Both the position numbers and the translations under genes were made by a program. DNA of 64,000 nucleotides, from positions 5,223 through 69,222 of the forward strand of contig CBIHNR010000002.1 of NCBI GenBank assembly GCA_966211215.1, given 5' to 3'. The notes below the pieces were generated by a model. It had not been told where the DNA came from, searched no databases, and was given only the letters and a program-made list of their open reading frames with translations. Below, in pieces: positions 7,478 through 14,347 of the stretch. Position 1 is the first letter of the stretch, and the number at the start of each line of letters is the position of its first letter. The stretch is from Desertivirga sp966211215. Lineage in GTDB: Bacteria; Bacteroidota; Bacteroidia; Sphingobacteriales; Sphingobacteriaceae.

Positions 7478-8911
7478 ATGGAACAGTACACTACATTAAG
7501 CAGCGTACAAAAAGATATTAAAGCGGGTAAGTTGCATTTAAGCCAATTGGTAGAAAGCTACTTACAACGAATAGAAGAAAAAAAGCATTTAAACGCTTTT
7601 GTGGAAGTTTTTGCCGAAAGTGCAAAAGAACAAGCTATTGCCATTAACCAGAAAATTATTGATGGTACAGGTGGTAAGCTTGCCGGGATGGTAATTGGGA
7701 TAAAAGACTTAATTTGCTACCAAGGGCATGGCGTTTCGGCAGGTTCAAAAATTTTAGATAATTATACAGCAGTATTTTCTTCAACAGTGGTTGAAAGGCT
7801 CCTTGCCGAAGATGCTGTTATAATTGGACGCCAGAATTGCGACGAATTTGCAATGGGAGGGTCCAATGAGAATTCATACCACGGGCCCGTAAAGAATGCT
7901 GCCGATACTACACGTGTACCAGGAGGATCTTCTGGTGGTTCTGCGGTGGCTGTACAAGCCGGTTTATGTATGGCTTCGCTGGGTACCGATACAGGTGGTT
8001 CTGTTAGGCAGCCAGCTGCTTTTTGCGGTGTGGTTGGGTTAAAGCCTACGTATGGGAGAGTGTCCAGACATGGTATTATTGCCTATGCATCTTCGTTCGA
8101 CCAGGTTGGCCCTATAACAAATTCGGTAGAGGATGCTGCACTACTTCTTGAAGTGATTGCCGGCCATGATGATTATGATAGCACCGTGTCTACTTTACCT
8201 GTTCCTGCATACACTCAAAATTTGGCTTTTTCCGGCAAAAAAAGAATTGCTTATTTGCCTGAAACCCTGGAATCAGAGGGCTTGGATCCGGAAGTCAAAT
8301 CCCTTACTGAGCAAACGATAAAGAAATTGGAAGAAGAAGGCCACTCAGTTGAGCCTATTTCATTCCCTTATTTAAACTATGTAGTACCTACGTACTACAT
8401 CTTAACCATGGCGGAAGCGTCTTCAAACCTTGCCCGCTATGATGGTGTGCACTATGGATATAGAAGCCCGAATGCTACCGACCTTGAAACCACATATAAA
8501 AAATCCCGGTCAGAGGGTTTTGGGGCTGAAGTAAAGCGCCGTATCATTTTGGGATCTTTCGTGCTTAGCGCAGGGCATTATGATGCATTTTATGGAAAAG
8601 CGCAACGAGTTAGAAGGTTAATAGCAGAAAAAATGAATGATATATTGCATGACCACGATTTTATTCTGCTTCCAACAACTCCAGGCCCCGCTTTTGGCAT
8701 CGGTGAAAAAACAGATGATCCGGTAACAATGTATCTGGCTGATATTTTTACAGTGCAGGCATCTCTTGCAGGAATTCCGGCGATTTCGCTGCCATTAGGA
8801 GAAACTGCAACCAAGCTTCCACTAGGAGTGCAGTTGGTTGCTAAAAGATTTGGTGAATCGGAATTATTAGCGTTTTCTAAGTATCTGCTGGATGTAACTA
8901 AAAGTCATTAA
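7478..8911 (+). CDS. gatA: Aspartyl/glutamyl-tRNA(Asn/Gln) amidotransferase subunit A
   Basis: The amidase-signature subunit of GatCAB, which releases ammonia from glutamine to convert Glu-tRNA(Gln) or Asp-tRNA(Asn) into the correctly charged tRNA. With the ATG at 7478 the protein has 477 residues, the usual GatA length; the open frame upstream encodes an implausible hydrophobic extension. The Lys-Ser-Ser triad regions are present: VIGIKDLICYQG (Lys), PGGSSGGSAVAV and GTDTGGSVRQPAAFCG, then GLKPTYGRVSRHG. gatB and gatC are not in the window, as is common where the subunits are dispersed. Confidence 0.95.
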   Translation: MEQYTTLSSVQKDIKAGKLHLSQLVESYLQRIEEKKHLNAFVEVFAESAKEQAIAINQKIIDGTGGKLAGMVIGIKDLICYQGHGVSAGSKILDNYTAVFSSTVVERLLAEDAVIIGRQNCDEFAMGGSNENSYHGPVKNAADTTRVPGGSSGGSAVAVQAGLCMASLGTDTGGSVRQPAAFCGVVGLKPTYGRVSRHGIIAYASSFDQVGPITNSVEDAALLLEVIAGHDDYDSTVSTLPVPAYTQNLAFSGKKRIAYLPETLESEGLDPEVKSLTEQTIKKLEEEGHSVEPISFPYLNYVVPTYYILTMAEASSNLARYDGVHYGYRSPNATDLETTYKKSRSEGFGAEVKRRIILGSFVLSAGHYDAFYGKAQRVRRLIAEKMNDILHDHDFILLPTTPGPAFGIGEKTDDPVTMYLADIFTVQASLAGIPAISLPLGETATKLPLGVQLVAKRFGESELLAFSKYLLDVTKSH

Positions 8912-8950
8912 TTTGGTATAAGGTACCAGTTACCAGGCAGAAATGTCAAT

Positions 8951-10174
8951 ATGAAAATAATGATGAGAAGGAAATGTGTTTTAGTCTTATGTTTAGTTCT
9001 CGGGCTATCAATTTTTAACGATGCTAAATCCAAAGAATTAAGCAGTAAAAAGCTGTTATCTGTAAATACCACTTTAGCCGACCCGGCTGAAATGATGAGG
9101 CGCTCTTTAGACGAGTTAACTAAAACTGTTCCCCTGACCTATAATGAACCGGTTAAAAAGATGATAAATTATTATTTGTCGTCACAAAAGCCGAGGTTCT
9201 CAAGAGTGCTGGGCTTGTCGCAATATTATTTCCCAATTTACGAAAAGATATTTGCAGAAAGGGGAGTTCCCGAGGAAATCAAATATTTATCAATCGTAGA
9301 ATCGTCATTAAATCCGTTCGCTTTATCAACAGCTCAGGCTGGTGGCTTGTGGCAATTTTTAGAACCGGTTGGAAAGTTGTATGGGCTTGCGATAAATGAC
9401 ACTATTGATGAGCGCCGCGACCCATTCCTGGCCTGTAATGCAGCAGCTAGTTATCTTTTGGATTCCTATAATATGTATGGCGATTGGTTATTGGCTATTG
9501 CTTCATATAATTGCGGAAGAAACAATATTCGCTGGGCAATGGAAAAAGCTGATGGTGCCAAAGACTACTGGACGTTAAGAAAGTATCTTCCTCTTGAAAC
9601 CCAAAGCTATGTTCCGGCATACATTGCTACGGTTTATATTATGAATAATGCCCGTAAACATGGTTTATACGCGGCTAATCCTAACTTCAATATTTCTACC
9701 AAGGAAATTATGGTTAGAAGGCCTGTTACATTACAAAGCATTGCAAAGGCGGTTAACGTTAGCTTGTCTGATTTGTGCGTTCTGAATGCATCATTTAAAA
9801 ACCAGGTAATAAATGGAAATGCATCTTGTCCTAAAAAATTAATAATTCCGGAAGTCAAAGATTACCTGCACAACGCGTTATGCGATGTGTTGAAAACGCC
9901 AGGAAAGTTGGAGCGCGAATTAAAACTGGTATATACAATTCCGGAGCCACCCAAACCGAAAATCGTAATAGCGCAGGTTGCGCCTTCAAAGTCAGCTGTG
10001 CAGCCAAAATATAAAGTGGTTGATGTTTATATTAACTACAAAGTTAAGGAAGGGGATACTTTAAGTTCTATCGTCGAAAAGTTTAATTCAACGGAGGAAG
10101 AAGTGAAGGTTCTCAATCGCCTAAAACATTACTCAGTGAAGCCTGGAATGACACTTAAAATCATCCAAGGCTAG
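8951..10174 (+). CDS. Lytic transglycosylase, MltD-like, with LysM
   Basis: A 407-residue exported protein with an N-terminal signal segment, an SLT (lysozyme-like) domain at about 88-205 and a C-terminal LysM peptidoglycan-binding domain (about 360-404, YKVKEGDTLSSIVEKFN). The catalytic Glu is in YLSIVESSLNPFALS, followed by AGGLWQF and IASYNCGRNNIRWAM, all typical of family 1/MltD transglycosylases. A second, weaker LysM-like stretch occupies about 250-290. The enzyme cleaves the MurNAc-GlcNAc bond to form 1,6-anhydro ends. It stands alone after gatA and ends inside a strong bidirectional terminator. Confidence 0.92.
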   Translation: MKIMMRRKCVLVLCLVLGLSIFNDAKSKELSSKKLLSVNTTLADPAEMMRRSLDELTKTVPLTYNEPVKKMINYYLSSQKPRFSRVLGLSQYYFPIYEKIFAERGVPEEIKYLSIVESSLNPFALSTAQAGGLWQFLEPVGKLYGLAINDTIDERRDPFLACNAAASYLLDSYNMYGDWLLAIASYNCGRNNIRWAMEKADGAKDYWTLRKYLPLETQSYVPAYIATVYIMNNARKHGLYAANPNFNISTKEIMVRRPVTLQSIAKAVNVSLSDLCVLNASFKNQVINGNASCPKKLIIPEVKDYLHNALCDVLKTPGKLERELKLVYTIPEPPKPKIVIAQVAPSKSAVQPKYKVVDVYINYKVKEGDTLSSIVEKFNSTEEEVKVLNRLKHYSVKPGMTLKIIQG

Positions 10175-10235
10175 TAAAGCACAAAAAAGCCCCGGAATTT
10201 AAATTTAAAAACTCCGGGGCTTTTTTGTGCTTTAC
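10174..10235. terminator. Bidirectional terminator between convergent genes
   Basis: A perfect 23-bp stem (10174-10196 with 10213-10235) and a 16-base loop. Each arm has GCCCCGGA/TCCGGGGC next to a run of six T or A, so both strands give a GC-rich hairpin followed by T's. The left arm begins on the last base of the transglycosylase stop codon and the right arm contains the stop codon of the minus-strand pectinesterase (10232-10234). Confidence 0.93.
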
Positions 10236-11200
10236 TCGAACGGCTTCCAGCCTGCAAGTATGTTTTCCATTGTATATTCTTTAGCCTCAGCATCTGTAAG
10301 TTGATGAGACCACTTAACGCGTTTTTCTGGAGTGTAGCCTTTGCCTTTATTTTTATATTCCGCATAATAAGCGGTTTTTTCGTTAGATTCTTTTCCCCAG
10401 TTATTCCAGCCCTCCGGAGTTATCATTTTTCCTAAATCGCAGTGCATAAATACCACGCGAGCATAGGGGCGCCATGGCCTTCCCAAATAAAATGTAGCTT
10501 CGGCAGCATCGCCGGTAACCTTGCAATTTTTAAAAACATAGCCAAACTTAGCGGTATCCGGGGTAGACGCTGCGGTTATATAACCATTCTTTTTACAGAA
10601 TAATTCACAATCTTCAAATAAGGCAGTTGATGAACCGAATATATAATCTACTGTGCCTTCAATGTAACAGTCTTTATAGTATTGACGGCTATTTTTTCCG
10701 AAAGTATATAGGGTGTCCTGAAAGCCAAGAAAACGGCAGTTTTTAAAAGCAACTTTATCTCCTGCAATCCACACGGCAACCGCCTGGCCAACCGGCCCCG
10801 CCGAATTTTCAAAAGTTATGTTTTCAGCAGTAAAACCATCCCCATAAATATAAAAACTTGCAGAGCCTGATGTTCCTTTTTCTTCCCCGAAAATGTTCTT
10901 CCTCTGAGCCCAGTCATCGAAGGTTAAAATGATTTTGTTAACGTCCTCTCCCACAAATCTGATAAATTGTTTAGAACCTGCCAGGACCAGTTTTTCTTTG
11001 TAAACTCCTTTTTTAATAAAGATAGTTGTCGTCTTTTTCCGAAGGTCGGGCACCGCATTGATAGCTTCCTGTACTGTCTTATAATTGCCGCTGCCGTCCT
11101 GTGCCACCACGAAGTCGTATTTTATATCCTTAGCTGATACAAAGAGTGGTGCAAAAAATAGGACATACATTAGTAGCCTAATCTTAATAGAATTTAGCAT
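10232..11200 (-). CDS. Pectinesterase (pectin methylesterase), CE8
   Basis: A 322-residue protein with a signal peptide (MLNSIKIRLLMYVLFFAPLFVSA) and a right-handed beta-helix typical of carbohydrate esterase family 8. Motifs: GSGNYKTVQEAINAVP near the N-terminus, GFQDTLYT (catalytic Gln/Asp region), EGTVDYIFGSSTALF (catalytic Asp) and YLGRPWRPYARVVF. It removes methyl esters from homogalacturonan so that pectate lyases can act. No polygalacturonase, lyase, SusC or SusD gene is adjacent, so this is an isolated pectin gene rather than a full utilisation locus. It suggests a plant-associated or soil lifestyle (inference). Confidence 0.93.
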   Translation of the reverse strand: MLNSIKIRLLMYVLFFAPLFVSAKDIKYDFVVAQDGSGNYKTVQEAINAVPDLRKKTTTIFIKKGVYKEKLVLAGSKQFIRFVGEDVNKIILTFDDWAQRKNIFGEEKGTSGSASFYIYGDGFTAENITFENSAGPVGQAVAVWIAGDKVAFKNCRFLGFQDTLYTFGKNSRQYYKDCYIEGTVDYIFGSSTALFEDCELFCKKNGYITAASTPDTAKFGYVFKNCKVTGDAAEATFYLGRPWRPYARVVFMHCDLGKMITPEGWNNWGKESNEKTAYYAEYKNKGKGYTPEKRVKWSHQLTDAEAKEYTMENILAGWKPFE

Positions 11201-11252
11201 AATTTGAATAATGTATTGGTTATAGGTGAGTAGATATTCTTGACATAGATAA

Positions 11253-11289
11253 GAAAAAAACCGGAATTCATTTTAGGAAAACCGGTTTT
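11253..11289 (-). terminator. Terminator of the aldo/keto reductase transcript
   Basis: AAAACCGG (11257-11264) and CCGGTTTT (11282-11289) form a stem. Read on the minus strand it is followed by a seven-T run. It lies just downstream of the aldo/keto reductase stop at 11314. Confidence 0.75.
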
Positions 11290-11313
11290 ATACTTCTTTA
11301 AGTTAGAAGGGGC

Positions 11314-12297
11314 TTAAAACCTTCCTCGTATTAAAGGCTGAATTTCACTGTTATACAGGTCCTTTAATTCGGATATCGTATTTTGGGAAAGGTGAGGTAG
11401 AGAGGAAGCTAAGACGTTGCTTTCCACCTGGCTGACTTTAGTTGCGCCGGGAATTACAGTTGTAATTTCCGGATGTTCTAAAATCCAGCGTATGGCCCAT
11501 GAAGCTGTCCTTTCGTCTGGGAAATGTTTAGCAATTTCAGCCGCAAATTGTACGCCTTTGCTAAACTCAATACCCGAAAAGGTTTCTCCTACATTAAATG
11601 AATCGCCATTTGCATTGTAATTTCTATGGTCGTTCTGGGCGAAAGAAGTAGATTGATTGAATTTACCTGTCAAGAGGCCGCTCGCAAGTGGCACACGTAC
11701 GATCAATGCCACATTTTTTTCCTTCGCCTTTGCGAAAAACTCTTCGGCATAATGCTGGCGGAATAAGTTAAAAATGATCTGCAGGGATGCAATTCCCTCC
11801 TGCTCTAAACACAGTAGAGCTTCTTCTGCAGTTTCAACACTTACGCCCCAATGCTGAATTAGTTTTTCTTCCTGGAATTTGCGTAAGTGCTCAAAAACCT
11901 TTCCTGATTGAAGTTCTTCCTGAGGGATGCAATGTAACTGCTCCAAAAACAATGAAGACTGCCCCAGATTTTTCAATGAAGACTCCACGTGCTGTTTCAT
12001 TACATCATATTTGAAGTTTTGCGGCCAGCCATTAGGCGAATCGTGCCTTCTACCAAGTTTGGTTGCAACGTAAAGCTGCTTGTCTGTAGTTTTTAAAAAC
12101 CTGCCAATAATGCTTTCGCTAATGCCCATTCCGTAGACATCGGCTGTATCAATAAAGTTTCCACCGGCATCAACAAAGCTGTTTAAAATGGCGAAAGCAT
12201 CTTCATCGCTGATATTTCCCCAGTCTGCGCTGCCGAGTTGCCAGGTACCTAAACCAACTTCGGAGATATCTATTCCTTTAAATTTGCGGTATTTCAT
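11314..12297 (-). CDS. Aldo/keto reductase
   Basis: A 327-residue NADPH-dependent (beta/alpha)8 oxidoreductase of the AKR superfamily. The catalytic tetrad is visible: Asp50 and Tyr55 in DTADVYGMG, Lys80 in YVATKLG and His122 in LEQLHCIP. The C-terminal cofactor-binding segment TTVIPGATKVSQVESN is characteristic. The natural substrate cannot be told from the sequence; close families reduce sugars, aldehydes or ketones. It starts three bases after the cytochrome c gene stop, so the two form an operon on the minus strand ending at the hairpin at 11253. Confidence 0.93.
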   Translation of the reverse strand: MKYRKFKGIDISEVGLGTWQLGSADWGNISDEDAFAILNSFVDAGGNFIDTADVYGMGISESIIGRFLKTTDKQLYVATKLGRRHDSPNGWPQNFKYDVMKQHVESSLKNLGQSSLFLEQLHCIPQEELQSGKVFEHLRKFQEEKLIQHWGVSVETAEEALLCLEQEGIASLQIIFNLFRQHYAEEFFAKAKEKNVALIVRVPLASGLLTGKFNQSTSFAQNDHRNYNANGDSFNVGETFSGIEFSKGVQFAAEIAKHFPDERTASWAIRWILEHPEITTVIPGATKVSQVESNVLASSLPHLSQNTISELKDLYNSEIQPLIRGRF

Positions 12298-12300
12298 ATT

Positions 12301-12756
12301 TTATTTTCGAACTGCTTTTACATCAGCAAGAGTCACAGCGCTTGCCTTATTTCCAAAACTATTTCTTATGTACGTTAAAACATCGGCTATCTGCTCATTG
12401 CTTAGATGGCTTGCCGAAGGCATTACATTTGAATAGCTCTCCCCGTCAATATCAACACCTTGCATGCCTTTAAGTATAATGTTAATCAACTGAGTTTTAT
12501 TTCCTAAAACCTGCGAAGTGTGGATTAACGGTGCATTTAAGTTTGGTACTCCTCCTCCATCTGCCTGATGGCAAGAGATACAATAGGTTCCATAAACCGC
12601 TTTCCCTCTGTTTATGGAAGCTTTAACTATGGCTGGAGAAACCATTGTAGCCTTAGTTGTTAAAGTAGGCTTTTTGATGACTGCCTTTTTTACCTGGGCA
12701 AAACTGGCCGGTCCGGCCAAAATAGCCAGCATTAGGCTTGAGATAGCTCTTTTCAC
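12301..12756 (-). CDS. Exported mono-heme cytochrome c
   Basis: Read from a GTG at 12756, the protein is 151 residues and begins with a signal peptide (KRAISSLMLAILAGPASFAQ); a longer frame from 12837 would put a charged, unlikely extension before it. The heme-binding motif is YCISCH (Cys59, Cys62, His63), and the distal ligand is probably the Met in SNVMPSASHLSN. This is a class I c-type cytochrome, an electron carrier in the periplasm. It heads a two-gene minus-strand operon with the aldo/keto reductase. The redox partner is unknown; no dehydrogenase or oxidase is next to it. Confidence 0.85.
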   Translation of the reverse strand: MKRAISSLMLAILAGPASFAQVKKAVIKKPTLTTKATMVSPAIVKASINRGKAVYGTYCISCHQADGGGVPNLNAPLIHTSQVLGNKTQLINIILKGMQGVDIDGESYSNVMPSASHLSNEQIADVLTYIRNSFGNKASAVTLADVKAVRK

Positions 12757-13086
12757 GTGTGTGTTGTTTTGTTTTAATTCTAATAATTGTAAATCATCCG
12801 TTTGGTTTGATAAATATTTCTTTGGCTTATCCCCCATGATAACCCAACTTTTTCACACCATTTGATGTAATGGCCTACCATTATTCAACAAAGTTGAATG
12901 TAAATGTAATCCTTTTTTCATTAGAAATAGTTGCATAAGGCGAAGTGTTGTAATGGCTGGCTAACAAAGGCTTACCTTCCCCAATTTCTAGCGCATGAAT
13001 TTCCATTAGTATGTAACCGTTGTTGAAAGGTCGCGTACAAATGTTCGTAACTGAGGGATAGCAATATTCTTTTATAAAGGGTGAGT

Positions 13087-13983
13087 ATGAGAAGGTTATT
13101 GGCGTTGTTATGCCTATTGCCATTTTTTGCAGTGGGGCAGCAAAAGGCTATGTTTTCGCAATACATGTTCAATGGACTGGTTGTAAATCCGGCTTATTCT
13201 TCTATAGACGAATCTTTGAATATCACTGCCCTATCTCGTCACCAATGGGTTGGCTTCGAAGGAGCTCCAAATACTCAAACTGTTTCATTACATTCTCCAG
13301 TTAAGGAATCTAATTCTTCTTTTGGTGTTATTTTAATGCGCGATCAGATTGGCGAGGTAATTACCGAAAACATGGGTATGCTTTCCCTTGCTCAGCGCGT
13401 TGAAATCTTTGATGATACTTACCTCGCATTAGGGATTAGCGGCGGTTTAAGCAAATTTCAGGCTAACTATAGCCAGATTAGTGATGGCAATTCTTTTCTG
13501 GACCCTGTTTTTAATGATGAAAACGAATTTAGAGGTAACGTAGGCCTGGGCTTGATGTTTTTCAGTAAAAAATTGTATGCAGGTATCTCTTCCCCATCTT
13601 TTATGGAGTTTAAAGGAACACGCAGAACTTCTACATCTTTTAAAAAGCATTATATTATTAATGGAGGCTACCTGATGGCTTTAGGAGAGAATCTAAAATT
13701 CAAACCAAACATTCTGTTTAAGTATGTAAATGGATCTCCGATGCAAATGGATTTGAACGCTAATTTTCTGATTAGTGAAACCTTGTGGCTGGGCGCTTCT
13801 TGGAGGTCGTTTGATTCTATGGACTTTTTGGCCGAAATTCAGATTAGTCCCAAAATGCAAATTGGATATTCGTATGATATGACACATAGCCGCCTTGCCA
13901 GTGTGCAAAAGGGTTCGCACGAGTTTGTGCTAAGTTTCAGGCTCCCTGTAAAAGGAAGGAACTATCCTAAATGTTATTTCTAA
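13087..13983 (+). CDS. Type IX secretion PorP/SprF-family outer-membrane protein
   Basis: A 298-residue protein from the ATG at 13087 (a GTG two codons upstream is also possible). It has a signal peptide (MRRLLALLCLLPFFAVGQ) and then the family hallmark MFSQYMFNGLVVNPAYSS, followed by alternating beta strands of an outer-membrane barrel. PorP/SprF proteins in Bacteroidota act with the type IX secretion system, and SprF helps surface-localise the adhesin SprB. Such genes usually follow a large gene encoding a T9SS C-terminal sorting domain; here no such partner is present, and clpS converges from the other side. Confidence 0.88.
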   Translation: MRRLLALLCLLPFFAVGQQKAMFSQYMFNGLVVNPAYSSIDESLNITALSRHQWVGFEGAPNTQTVSLHSPVKESNSSFGVILMRDQIGEVITENMGMLSLAQRVEIFDDTYLALGISGGLSKFQANYSQISDGNSFLDPVFNDENEFRGNVGLGLMFFSKKLYAGISSPSFMEFKGTRRTSTSFKKHYIINGGYLMALGENLKFKPNILFKYVNGSPMQMDLNANFLISETLWLGASWRSFDSMDFLAEIQISPKMQIGYSYDMTHSRLASVQKGSHEFVLSFRLPVKGRNYPKCYF

Positions 13984-13995
13984 GGTGCTGATTAG

Positions 13996-14292
13996 TTAGT
14001 CGATACTTACAGTTAAGCCTTCCTGCTGTAGGATCTTGCGATATACTTCCAGTTCTGTAAAAGACCCTTCCAAAACCTCCGCTTTGCCTTTAGTATGTAC
14101 TGTCCATGCAATTTTTTCGGCCTGTGCGTCTGAGTAATCCAGGTATTTGGAAAGGCAGTAAATAACGTGGTCGAATGTGTTTACTTCATCATTCCAGAGA
14201 ATAAGGCGATGATTAACTTTTAAGCCGGCTAAGACCTCTTCGAGCGTAAAGGTTTCAACCTGAGTTTCAGTATCAGCAAAGCGGATGTTCAT
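13996..14292 (-). CDS. clpS: ATP-dependent Clp protease adaptor ClpS
   Basis: A 98-residue ClpS, which binds N-degron substrates and delivers them to ClpA/ClpC-ClpP. The core HRLILWNDEVNTFDHVI and the C-terminal helix KGKAEVLEGSFTELEVY match the family. The ATG at 14292 is preferred: the in-frame TTG nine bases upstream is the TTG of an exact TAAATTTG promoter element (14299-14306). A perfect 22-bp palindrome just upstream (14310-14331) is a possible operator. It converges on the PorP/SprF gene with a 12-base gap. Confidence 0.92.
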   Translation of the reverse strand: MNIRFADTETQVETFTLEEVLAGLKVNHRLILWNDEVNTFDHVIYCLSKYLDYSDAQAEKIAWTVHTKGKAEVLEGSFTELEVYRKILQQEGLTVSID

Positions 14293-14298
14293 AATCTG

Positions 14299-14306
14299 CA
14301 AATTTA
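14299..14306 (-). promoter_or_regulatory. clpS -7 promoter element
   Basis: On the minus strand this reads TAAATTTG, an exact TAnnTTTG match ending six bases before the ATG at 14292. The -33 region would fall inside the adjacent 22-bp palindrome. Confidence 0.55.
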
Positions 14307-14309
14307 AGC

Positions 14310-14331
14310 AATCGGATTTTAAAATCCGATT
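14310..14331. repeat. Perfect 22-bp palindrome upstream of clpS
   Basis: AATCGGATTTT followed by AAAATCCGATT, a perfect inverted repeat with no loop. It overlaps the expected -33 region of clpS and lies 16 bases after the stop of the MG2 gene. It could be an operator or a weak terminator of the upstream gene; there is no T-run right after it. Confidence 0.6.
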
Positions 14332-14347
14332 AAACTTAAACGTAAAA

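Noticed and set aside
12881..13123. 80-codon minus-strand frame partly in the PorP/SprF gene and its upstream gap
   Set aside because: It overlaps the start of a well-supported gene on the other strand, has no signal or family match I recognise, and no promoter element was found. A degraded gene end cannot be excluded.
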